From: Astropecten irregularis
Lineage: Eukaryota; Echinodermata; Asteroidea; Paxillosida; Astropectinidae
NCBI GenBank assembly: GCA_963971285.1
Contig: OZ020246.1
Span: forward strand, 17,157,217-17,221,216
Direction of reading: 5' to 3'
DNA length: 64,000 nt
This document shows, piece by piece, positions 1-9,172 of this stretch. The translations under genes and the position numbers were made by a program. The stretch's first letter is position 1; every line of letters starts with the position of its first letter. The notes below the pieces were generated by a model. The model made no database searches. It saw nothing but the letters and a program-made list of their open reading frames with translations, and had not been told where the DNA came from.

Positions 1-235
1 ACGTTAGTTTTATAACTATCAAAGCCAAACATTTATCAAAACTGAGAACAGCACCCCAGTCACTGGGTCTATATTGTTGTATGTTGGACATTTCACTGGT
101 CATGCGTAACAAATAAATTGGCCTAATATTTCACAGGCAATTCTTTCAGCAAAACAACACAAGAAGAGCTAGCTGAGGCTTGCGGAGGTCGAAGCCATTC
201 ATCCCTGGAGTATAGTCTGATGCCTGATATTTGCC
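1..235 (+). other. Upstream intron / 5' leader of TBC1D20
   Basis: No coding sequence is seen before the ATG at 236. A pyrimidine-rich stretch ending in ag at about 149 (ttctttcag) looks like a splice acceptor, so bases from about 150 may be a 5' UTR exon and the bases before it an intron. An in-frame TGA at 218-220 precedes the chosen start, so the reading frame does not extend further upstream within this exon. The promoter and first non-coding exon, if any, would lie outside the window. Confidence 0.5.
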
Positions 236-264
236 ATGAGTACGAGGAGGAGGCGACCACATAG
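220..264 (+). promoter_or_regulatory. Overlapping upstream ORF in the TBC1D20 leader
   Basis: An ATG at 220-222 opens a 14-codon frame that ends with TAG at 262-264. It starts 16 nt before the TBC1D20 ATG (236) and overlaps the start of the main frame in another frame. Overlapping uORFs generally reduce main-frame translation. Whether this one is used depends on the transcript including base 220, which I infer from the acceptor near 149. The ATG has a poor context (T at -3). Confidence 0.35.
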
Positions 265-3200
265 GAGTCCGGGTGAAGACCGTAGTGGGAAGTCTACCCC
301 ATCCCCATCTCCCTCTCGGAGAAGTTCAACCTCATCGATCACGCCCTCAATACAGTCACTACAATGCACCCCTCAAGGTATGTATAAACATGTTTAGCGT
401 CCTGCCTTTTGGGAAAAAAGGAAGGAGGCAGCCTTTTTTATTTTATTTTTCAAAACGGCCGACCGACCCATTTATCCAAATCAACTTGCCGGGCCCACAG
501 GCCAGGAAATGACTAAGAATTGAAGAATTTAGACCTTTAGGCCTAAAATAATTTTTCCCGAAAAAAGTCATGAAATTTATATTTAAAAAAAAAGCAAAAA
601 AAAGCAAGCAGCCTCCAAAAAGGAAGTGGGCGTGATGCTATTTAACAGTTTAAACATTTTCTTTTTTACTTGGCCTAATTCAAAGTACCCTGAAAATGGA
701 TAATTTTTTACTTACTAATTACTTAAAGGTGCAGTGCAGAATTTGTAACATACCCAATTAGAAATGTTCACAGATTTACGTATAACTTTCAGGATATGAA
801 GACGGTGCCAGTTGAAACATTTCTGGCTGAAATGCTGTATTTGTCCAGAAAATAGGAAAACAACGACCGAAAACAGTTTTGATCTCAGGTTGAGATCAAA
901 ACTGCTGTGAATAGATTTGAAAATACCGCAAGCGTTTTTCACTGTTTGATACAGTTTCCGATGATGACCGTGTGCTGAAAATTTCACAGGCTTGTTTTTG
1001 TTCCATGACAAACCAAATAATGAACAGTCTGCAGCTGTTCTGTCACCTTTACCAATCCTGTATTATGCCTTAAAGGCAGAACCTTTGGTTAAAAACAGAC
1101 CAGGCCAGTAATTTGGCTATCTCGCTGTCAGGCTCTCCTAACTCCATGCATTTTTATGAATTTCAGGTCATTACTTTGGTTATAATGAGCAGTTTGCAGC
1201 AGTTTATTACTTGTAGGCCTATTGACTATTGAGTTTATTACTTGAATCTGTTAATATTTGTTTAGAAGGAAAAATTCATGTCAAATCAAGAGGAATTGAG
1301 TTCTAATTTCTAAACTTTCCATTCCATATTTCTCATATTTCTCAACAAAACTGAGTCTTTTCTTTTCTCGATTCTGTAATGCAGGCACGGAATCGGAAAG
1401 AAAGGTCAAACTGGCTACGATCCACAGAGCCCTGAATGCTGACCCTGTGGATGTAGCAGCCTTGCGTAAACTTGCTATCAGTAAAGGCGGTTTACTTACC
1501 GATGATGTACGCAGGAAGGCCTGGCCAAAACTCCTCAACGTGAATCTCTTTGACGTACCCTACAAAAAAGGCAAGCAGAAAACTGACATCAGGACTGCTC
1601 AAAATAACCACTCCTCCCACTTAAAGCTATAATACACAATTTGTATTTAAAGGTAGTATCATACTTTGGTTTTTATCAAAGAAATACAGATTCATGGGCA
1701 ACATATCAAGACAGATACAGTAACAGCCATCTGTGAAAATTTCAGTCCCATACGTTGCCCACTTTTTGAGAAAACAATGAACAATTGCCACAGTATTTCT
1801 TAAGTCTTTTCTCTTTTATTTTTTTTTGTTTTACTAATTTCTGGATGAATACACCATTTCAGTTATAAAACGTAAATCTGTGAACATTTCTGGTTTGAAT
1901 TTCAGCTTCAATTAAAAACCCCAACCTATATTTCAGCATATGGATGACGAAAATGCCCTAAGGTTTGCCACAGCATAGATTTAGGGCCCCTAGGGGTTAG
2001 GCATGATCAAAAAAGGGTTTTCTAACAAATTTGACTGATTTTGCTTGTTTGTTTTTTTAATTTCCTTAAGGTGTGAAAATAGAATCGCACAGAGATTATC
2101 ACCAAGTCGTCCTGGACGTAAACAGATCACTCAGAAGATTTCCAAAAGGTATGCGAGTAGTTTAACAAAACAAAAACCACCCTAACAAACAAACAATATC
2201 AACAATCCCATTATGGGATGCCTGTGGTTGCAGTTGGCAATGATATTGATGAAAGATATTTCCAGAGGTTCAATTGTTCTTAGATGGAACCGGAATGGTT
2301 TCACCATTGGTTCTGTGTGAGAACTGGAATGTTTTATCCATTTAACAATGATCTGCTGATTATTTTTTCTTCTCAAACACCCTAAACAAACAAACAACAT
2401 CAACAATCCCATTATGGGATGGTTGCAGTTGGCAATGATTTTGATGGAAGATATTTCAGAAGTGCAATGGTTCTTAGATGGAACCGGAAGTTTCACCATT
2501 GGTTCTGTGTAAGAACTGGAATGTGTTCTGATTATTTTTTCTTCTCTTTTGTAGGTATGCATGATGATCAGCGTGAGGTATTACAGGGCCAGCTCGTAGA
2601 TGTTATCGTTAGAGTACTCGTCAAGAATGAACAACTGCATTACTACCAGGTAGCTAGGCTCTTCGACCTTCCTCTGAACAATGCTGTGCATTTTCCAATC
2701 GAATGACTTATAGGGCCTGTTTGTTTCGGAATACGATCAGGGATCCTGCAGATCCACATCCCATGCAGGATATGCTAAAATGGGATCCGGATCAGCCAGA
2801 TCCATGGCATTTTCACTTTATGGATCGGTCTAATGTCCAAAGACTCTCAAAATCCTGCAACATCACAAATGGATTTGAGTGGCAAGCACTGACAATCTTG
2901 TAATTTCCAAACTGTCATTTTGTTTCTTGCCCCCTGTCATTTTGTTGTAGGGATACCATGATATTTGCGTGACCTTTCTCCTAGTAGTTGGAAAAGAGGC
3001 TTCATTTGCTCTGGTGGACAAACTATCTACTCATCATCTAAGGTTACTGTTGCAGTAGGGCTCCCTCCTACACATTTGTATGATAATTATGATATTTTAG
3101 TGGTTTATTTGTGTTTGTAAATATTAATGTTTGTCAATCTGATTTTTGTTTTATTAATCTGTAATGATCACAGCGCTCCATTCAAAACCAGTTGTAATTG

Positions 3201-6200
3201 TTTGGGCATACCCTGGGTTAAGAAAATAAATAAATAAACAAATTAATTAATAAATAAATAAATGCTGGTACATAAGGCCTCTCATTGGTCATAATAATTT
3301 GGGTCATTGAACAGTTTTTGTGGAATGGGGACGGTTATTCAAAGAAAGGTTTATGTCTTGATGTGTAATTTTGTTATTTTTTGTAGAGATTTCATGGACT
3401 CTACCATGGATAGGACCAGGCATATGTTGAACTACCTTCTGCCAATCATCAAAAAAGCTAACAGTGAGCTCCATGATTTTATGGAAAGGTTAGTTTAAGT
3501 AGGATTTGATTTGGCTGTCCTCTCGGCCAGAGTACACTGGCCGGAACGTTGAGATCTAACTTCTCACCGGTTCTTTTCACAACCACATCTCTATAAAGAG
3601 TTTACACATGGTGTCTCCGCAAACCTTTTCGTATTAAGGTTAGTTAACTTTATATCACAGGTTTATACCTTATGGTTTTTTTTTTCATCAAATAACCACA
3701 AGGGAAACTGACTGGTAAATTTCAAGTCATTGAAAAGTGAACAAAGAAAAATTGGCTGGAGTGGAATTCGGACCTGCGAACTTGGGAACACCGTACCAGC
3801 GCTCTTTCAACTGAGCTATCCAGCTGTACATTGGTGGTGTCCCTAATAGTCAATTATCTTTGTTCGTTTTGCAGTCAGAAGCCATGAAACCATGCACATA
3901 CCGCTATATCCCAAGAATCATTGATACGCCTAGCATTAACGATGCTGTATTGTGGGAAATAGAACAGGTGTTGAAAGTTTGATGTTTGTATTGCAGATAA
4001 GATGAAGGTTGTGGTTGGTACCTTACATTAACAGATGGAAAAGATTGCAATGGGAATATGTTCATTTAACATCCAGTTCTTTTTAGAACCACATTCAAAG
4101 CAATACAACATTTATTTCCTCATTTGATTGATATAGAGGGAATAGCGCTCCGCACTTGGTCTAAAAATAGCACCGGATCTCAGACAAACATTGCAACCAT
4201 GCAAACATGTGTACATGTACACTATGTGTGCGAGTCAATGTATGTCTGACATTCGGGGATTTTGTGACGTCATTAGTGTGGAGCGCTATTATAAATGATA
4301 ACAGTGCAGAGGCATTGTTCTAAAAACCACAACTTAAAGGGTATTATTAGATTGTGGAGTTAACCTACATCCACCATGTATTACCTTTGTTCAGCAAATG
4401 TTTTCCTTACTCAACAAACATGAAAGCTTTATAGCAGCCTTTTGAAATTGTGGGCCTTTTCGAAACGGAGGCTCATGCTCCGGCTCTGTCATCCATATGC
4501 TGAAAATATAGGTTGTGGTTTTTCACTGAAGCTGAAACTCTGTTTTGCTTTTCTAACCAGAGAATCTACTTCCGAACCGCGACCAAAAGTCTCTATTTTG
4601 ATATCCGTTATTTTAGAATGGATTCACGAAATAGAGCCGAAGCCTGAGCCTGAGCCGAAGCCTGAGCCTCCGTTTCGAAAAGGCCCTGTGAAACTGACCC
4701 CCAATTGTCCAGTGGGTTACAGCAAGCCTACCACTACGTACTGCTATTTACTTACCTGTAGGCTTGTAGCGATATCTCAGTGTTGCTTTCTAACCATGTC
4801 CAGGTCTGAGGTAGGCACAGTCTTTGCTCTGGCGTGGCTCATCACATGGTACGGTCACGTACTGAATGACTTCCGCAGTGTCGTCAGGCTGTATGACTTC
4901 TTCCTTGCCTGTCATCCACTCATGCCTGTCTATCTAGCAGCTGCAGTAAGTCAGACTCATCTTTGTCAAATGGCTTGGTGTGACATCCTTTCTAGGTAGA
5001 GGAAGTGTCACAAATCCTCGTCGGTTTTGTAAAATGCTTTGAATATCCTCTGTGAATAAGAAATGGGAAATATCTTAGTATCATTGTAATCATTTAGAAT
5101 GCATGTAAGGTGACGTGACCTGTATTAACTGAGGGAAGCTACTCGAACGCACCAAATAATAAAAAAAACATAAACGTGAAAATGCTACAAGATGCAGCAC
5201 TCTCAATCAAGGATGTTCAATAGGGCTCCGTGCTCGAGCTATTTATAGAATACGCCCTTTATATCGACAGCTATAGTTACCCGGATGTTCGGACAAGCTT
5301 CACAACGTTTATGTGTAAGTTAATTGGGCCACGTGCAACTTGTTTGTCCGAACTTCTGAATGTGACGTCACAAGCGCGGAGCCCTATTGCGATATTAAGT
5401 GGTGCCCTTTTGTCTAAAGTTGTCTCCTATATTTCTCCTTATGCAAACAGATAGTACTATATCGACAGGAGGAGGTAATGACCTGTGAATGTGATATGGC
5501 ATTTGTACACAGTCTCCTTTCCAAGATTCCAAGCAACTTGCCCATGGAGTATCTAGTCAGTCAGGCAGGGGATCTGTTTGTGCAGTACCCACCTGCAGAA
5601 ATGGCAAAGGAGGCCAGACTACAGTATCAACACAGGTATGGCACCCTGGGCATAGTATTATAGTAATGGGAGACTTTGGAGAACCGATCTTCAAGTCAAC
5701 AGCGCATGCGCACTCAATAGCGTTCTGCACTTATGCCTTCACACCATGCATACATTACCCCACTCACCACACATTTGCATATGGCCGGTTGCAATGTTTG
5801 TCTGAGGTTCGGTGCTATTTTTAGCGCAAGTGCGCAGCGCTATTGTGAGAACGCACGCGTTGTTTTGCGCATGCATACGCGTGTGTGCATGTGCGCTGTT
5901 GACTTGAAGACCGCTTCTCCAAAGTCTCCCAGTAAAAGCAGGGTATGTTAGTCAAAAGCCTTCTTGCATTAAATGATCGATATTTGCGAAGTTCTAGGAT
6001 GAATGCACAAAATCTATCATGAAAATAATTGCCTTAAAAAACCCCCACATAATTTGACTATAAACGTACAGTAGTCCAGCCTCTGGACCTTTTTTGAAAT
6101 TTATTTATTTTGTGGTTTGATTAGCCTCTGTGCGCTTTAAAGTAGCCGAGGCTGGATCCCCAGGGAGTTGAGATGGTTTCAGGAATGTAAATTATGGCCC

Positions 6201-6708
6201 AATGACCAGGGACAATGTGCGCCACGAGTGTCTTTGGACAGATGTGTGCGCAGAATAAGTTCAGAATTATTATTAATGTTAAAATGCAAATTGATTTTCA
6301 ACACAAAATATGAAATAGATACTGATGGACTTCAGGAAAGCTGGATAAAGATTAAAAGAAGATTGGGTGAGAAAGATGCTACATGTGGAGGAAGAAGAAT
6401 TTATGTTGAATACGAAACTGAGACAAATCAGATAATATACTTTAGAGCTGAATGTAATGTATGCATCTTATTATGTTTGCAGTACAAGCATGTCAACGCA
6501 TCCAGAATTTGAATTGGAAACGCTGTACCAGCGACCGGACAAAGTGCTGCAGAACATGTCGTCAAAGATGAACGGCGTCGCCAGCTCATCAGAAGCGCAG
6601 CAAAGCAGCAGCACCAGCAAGGCAGTGAAGGTGGCCGTGTGGGCGATATCGGCCGGGATAGGAGCGATGGCGCTAGCCGTGCTGAATAGTGCAGGCGAGT
6701 ACTGGTGA
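236..6708 (+). CDS. TBC1D20: TBC1 domain family member 20 (Rab GTPase-activating protein)
   Basis: Nine coding exons: 236-377, 1385-1570, 2071-2148, 2555-2649, 2951-3042, 3387-3488, 4804-4945, 5451-5635, 6483-6708; 1,248 nt, 415 aa (the human protein is about 403 aa). The TBC domain spans roughly residues 85-330. Motif A is seen as LDVNRSLRRFP with the catalytic arginine finger at about R128. Motif B is LHYYQGYHD with the glutamine finger at about Q167. The block ITWYGHVLNDFR and the IVLYR and CDMAFVHSLLS segments are typical of TBC1D20 rather than other TBC proteins. A hydrophobic stretch near residues 388-408 is the family's C-terminal ER membrane anchor. The N-terminal 47 residues are Arg/Ser-rich and poorly conserved. 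Known role: GAP for Rab1 and Rab18 in ER-to-Golgi and lipid-droplet traffic. Intron 2 has a GC donor. The start is the first in-frame ATG after an in-frame TGA. Exon phases join cleanly throughout. Confidence 0.95.
722..1077. mobile_element. MITE, TAAAGGTA family copy 1 (TBC1D20 intron 1)
   Basis: The left end ttaaaggtgca and right end tgccttaa are inverted. The internal blocks acagatttacgtataact and gctgaaatgctgtattt recur at 7885-8215 and 35665-35935. No coding capacity is seen. Confidence 0.55.
1140..1215 (-). repeat. Fragment of AACTGCTCAT / GATCCTAGCAGGATC repeat family
   Basis: Contains caggtcattactttggtta and gagcagtttgcagcagttta, the reverse complement of the segment that begins the copies at 12.18, 15.59 and 26.1 kb. 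Confidence 0.5.
1571..2070 (+). other. TBC1D20: GC-AG intron 2 of TBC1D20
   Basis: Exon 2 ends AAAAAAG and the intron opens GCAAGC, matching the AG|GCAAG consensus of GC-AG introns. The acceptor ttccttaag precedes GTGTGAAA. Only this donor keeps phase 1 into exon 3 without an internal stop. The nearby GT sites at gac|gtaccc and aac|gtgaat are weaker and give a different phase or remove conserved residues. Confidence 0.7.
1652..1900. mobile_element. MITE, TAAAGGTA family copy 2, truncated (TBC1D20 intron 2)
   Basis: Begins with taaaggtagtatcatacttt, the same terminal sequence as at 18.85 kb, and contains cgtaaatctgtgaacatttc, the inverse of an internal block of copy 1. The right terminus runs into another repeat fragment (1905-1980) related to the 4452-4686 element. 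Confidence 0.5.
2186..2547 (+). repeat. Tandem duplication in TBC1D20 intron 3
   Basis: Two adjacent units, 2186-2374 and 2388-2547, share caaacaaacaa, tcaacaatcccattatggga, tggttgcagttggcaatga, gttcttagatggaaccgga, caccattggttctgtgt and ctgattattttttcttctc in the same order. The second copy ends just before the splice acceptor of exon 4 (2554), so duplication may have copied the pyrimidine tract along with it. Confidence 0.85.
2712..2880. mobile_element. Degenerate GGGCCTGTTTGTTTC MITE (TBC1D20 intron 4)
   Basis: The left terminus agggcctgtttgtttcggaa matches the terminal inverted repeats of the intact element at 36246-36367. No matching right end is seen, so this copy is truncated or decayed. 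Confidence 0.45.
3226..3262 (+). repeat. (AAAT)n microsatellite
   Basis: An imperfect run of aaat/aatt tetranucleotides in TBC1D20 intron 5. Confidence 0.85.
3689..3926 (-). mobile_element. tRNA-derived SINE copy (TBC1D20 intron 6)
   Basis: On the - strand a head reading gatatagcggtatgtgcatgg leads into a tRNA-like region (about 3754-3832) with an A-box-like ctcagttgaaagagcgctgg and a decayed B-box (caggtccgaattcc). It is followed by a tail ending ccagtcagtttcccttgtgg. The same head, tRNA body and tail occur at 7.0, 32.7 and 36.5 kb. It is a pseudo-tRNA, not a functional tRNA gene. Confidence 0.75.
4141..4290. mobile_element. MITE with AATAGCGCTCC termini (TBC1D20 intron 6)
   Basis: Left end aatagcgctccgcact and right end agtgtggagcgctatt are inverted. 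Related termini bound 5218-5389 and the insert nested at about 5716-5852. Confidence 0.7.
4452..4686. mobile_element. Foldback MITE with GGGCCTTTTCGAAACGGAGG termini (TBC1D20 intron 6)
   Basis: The left 24 bp is the inverse of the right end, which reads cctccgtttcgaaaaggccc. Subterminal blocks such as tcatccatatgctgaaaata are shared in inverse order with 27005-27228. It includes a short direct repeat of gccgaagcctgagcct. It ends about 120 bp before exon 7. Confidence 0.8.
5218..5389. mobile_element. MITE with CAATAGGGCTCCG termini (TBC1D20 intron 7)
   Basis: Left caatagggctccg and right cggagccctattg are exact inverses. The internal block cttgtttgtccgaac recurs at about 10438, where the right end cagagccctattg also recurs. 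It lies about 60 bp upstream of the exon 8 acceptor. Confidence 0.8.
5667..5931. mobile_element. TGGGAGACTTTGGAG foldback MITE with a second MITE nested inside
   Basis: Outer arms are tgggagactttggagaaccg and its inverse, each continuing to a gtcaacagcgcatgcgca-like segment. Inside, about 5716-5852 has caatagcgttctgcactt and aagtgcgcagcgctattg ends, the terminal type seen at 4141-4290, so one MITE appears inserted in another. A copy of the outer family without the insert lies at 34563-34682. Sits in TBC1D20 intron 8. Confidence 0.8.
6121..6235 (+). repeat. SINE-tail-like repeat copy 1
   Basis: Shares ccccagggagttgagatggt, ttcaggaatgtaaattatgg and gtgcgccac(g)agtg-like text with 7231-7405. 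Located in TBC1D20 intron 8. Confidence 0.6.
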
Positions 6709-6866
6709 TTAACGTGATGTGCGTGATTGTAAAGGTATCGCCCGGCTAGTGCACTTCTGTTTATACCAGGCTGCAGAAATGGACTCTACAGAGAGCTAAA
6801 GGGGAACAGTGACCCTGGTATCTCAACTACCAGCACCTTCGCATGATTGCTTTATCCCCATTTGAT

Positions 6867-7231
6867 TCTCTGTTCATCTTTCAATGACTTCAAATTAATC
6901 CAGTCAGTTTCTCTTGTGTTAATTTTGATGATTATTTTGATTAAAAAGCCGCATCCTCTTTGAGTGATCCCCCATGTACTGTTTCTCAGGTTGCAGCATT
7001 GCTAATGCTACGCGTATCTTCATTGATCCTTGGGATATAGTGGTATGTGAGTGGTTTCATGGCTTGTGACTGCCAAACGAACAATGGTAATTGACTATTA
7101 GGGACACAACCAACATAGGGCTAGATAGCTCAGTTGGTATTACCAAGAGTGCTGGTACGGTATTCCGGGGGTCGCAGGCTCGAATCCCGCTCCAGTCAAA
7201 TCTTTCTCTGTTCACCTTTCAATGACCTTTG
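6867..7231 (+). mobile_element. tRNA-derived SINE: tail fragment (6867-6935) plus head-and-body copy (7021-7231)
   Basis: 7021 onwards reads gatccttgggatatagtgg and ttgactattagggacac, then a tRNA-like body at about 7118-7195 with tagctcagttgg (A-box-like) and ggctcgaatcc (B-box-like). The tail text ccagtcagtttctcttgtg appears separately at about 6897, suggesting two adjacent insertions. Confidence 0.75.
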
Positions 7232-7405
7232 TGGTTTGATTAGCCTCATGTGCACTGAATACAGCAGCCGGGGCTGTATAATCCCCAGGGAGTTGAGATG
7301 GTTTCAGGAATGTAAATTATGGCCCGATGACCAGGGGTAATAATTGATTTGCGCCATGAGCGTAATTTATATGGCGCATTATAAATGTCCGTTATTATTA
7401 TTATG
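7231..7405 (+). repeat. SINE-tail-like repeat copy 2 ending in (TTA)n
   Basis: Contains the shared block of 6121-6235, then gcgccatgagcgtaatttat, ggcgcattataaatgtccg and a short ttattatta run, a form typical of short retroposon 3' ends. Confidence 0.6.
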
Positions 7406-7884
7406 ATTCCTGTGACATTATAATTTCCTAAATATACATTCTACGCCTTTCTCGTCCTTCTCTGTGCATTTGTGGCCATTGCACCAAATGCACCAGGGGT
7501 TGATTACACCAAACTTATCACCACTTGCTATCAATCCTAGAACTTATGATTGCATTGCAGCCATATGTAGGATAGGTCCCCTACTATGGGTTATCCTTAG
7601 CAACTAGAGTTATGGTCGATCGTAGAGCTTCGTGAAATCGACCCATGAATTATTTGTATTTTCATCTCATTTCCTTTCAAATCACGGCTCATTAGAATTT
7701 AGTATTTAATATTATGAAGGCCTCTTGGCACAAAGTCATATCTTTGAATTTGGACTTGATTAAAGGCAAATCTTGGCCTCTTTGTCCAAGTAATGTTGGA
7801 TTTTGGGTGGAGCCAAAATGGCCAGGCGGAGTCCAGCTGCGGGCTGGTTTCGTGCGTGACCATTATTAAAAGTACATGAACATG

Positions 7885-8215
7885 TACTATCATACTTTGG
7901 TAGGATAACGGAACAGAAATCTTCACATATTTACCTATAACATATAGGGTATGAAGATGGTGATGGTAGAAACATACATTAACATTTTTCTGCCTGAAAT
8001 GCTGTATTTATCAAGAAAAGAGTAAAACCAAAGATCAAAGATCCTGTGAAAAGATTTAAAAATACATTGGGCTTTTTTCAATGTTTTCCCCAAAAGTGGG
8101 CACCATACGGGACTGGGAATTTCACAGATGACTGTTACTGTATCTCCCTTGATTTTTGTACGCATGAATCTGCATTTCTTTGACAAAACACCAAAGTGTG
8201 ACATTACCTTTAATG
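7885..8215. mobile_element. MITE, TAAAGGTA family copy 3
   Basis: Left tactatcatactttggta and right caaagtgtgacattaccttt are imperfect inverted ends. Internal blocks gcctgaaatgctgtattta and tttcacagatgactgttact match other copies. Confidence 0.65.
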
Positions 8216-8983
8216 CTCAAGATCTTGATGTTGAATGCCGCATGTTTTGGGTTCAAGCCCAGGCATGAAATTGTGGTAGTCATGTTGATGAGCAAGACAC
8301 ACTGTCACCAATAAGAATTGGTTCCCCCAACCTCCAAGTTATTAAAATGAGTACAAGTGAGCGTATGGTTGACTTATGATGCATTGCAGCCCTATGTAGG
8401 ATACAATGGGTTATCCTTCGTAACTCAAGTTACGATTGATCATAGGGCTTAGAGTAATCAACCCCAGGAGTATTAAGCTGTAAAGTGGAACAATTATTGG
8501 CTTGAAATTGGAATTGCACGATAATAAGCTCCGGGTATGATTATTTATGATTATTAATCATGTACAGACCGCTGTGTCTTATCCACAAAGAGAAACACAA
8601 TCCTTGCCCATAGATGTGCAATGTGCTGTGCCTCCATTGCTGACAAAATTGAAACATTTTTGCCAATTGTCATTTGTACATGTCTGGGGAGGATTCCTCT
8701 GACTAAATTATCACTTGTGCACAAACCCTATGGGACCGACAGAGGGCGTTTTGAGAAAACTTGCTGCCGCTGCATTCAAAGTGTATCATTGTAGGTCAAA
8801 AACGCCCCGTAAAACTCACTTTTCAGAACACAGCTAAGAATGAAGTTCATTGTAACTTGTATCCAGTAAGGTAATTAACTCTTAGAAGATATACCATTTT
8901 TTCGTAATGGCTGTCCAAAAAGTTACTTGTGGATAGACTGGCATCTCTGTACTAGCACAAGTCAGTTTGTTGGGGGTTTGATA

Positions 8984-9172
8984 GTGTGCTTTAGTCCACA
9001 AGGATTATTTTTAGACATGGCTTCTGCAGTTAACTAGCTCACCTAAACATGTTGACCAGTTGTGATATGTCCTGTTCAATATTAGCAAGGTTAAATTTGT
9101 GGAAAGAGGGCAGGGCTTTGATTTCTGAGTGAAATTATGGGGGTTTAAAAATCCTTGTGGACTAAAGCACAC
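8984..9172. mobile_element. MITE with GTGCTTTAGTCCACAAGGAT ends
   Basis: Left gtgctttagtccacaaggat and right atccttgtggactaaagcac are exact inverses. The inner block gagggcagggctttgatttc recurs in inverse orientation near 23590-23610. Confidence 0.85.

Noticed and set aside
4442-4999. 185-aa open frame on the + strand
   Set aside because: It is a read-through of a foldback MITE (4452-4686) and intron into TBC1D20 exon 7; only 4804-4945 is coding.
7118-7195. tRNA gene
   Set aside because: A-box and B-box-like sequences are present, but the body does not fold into a sound cloverleaf and the same sequence recurs as part of longer SINE copies.
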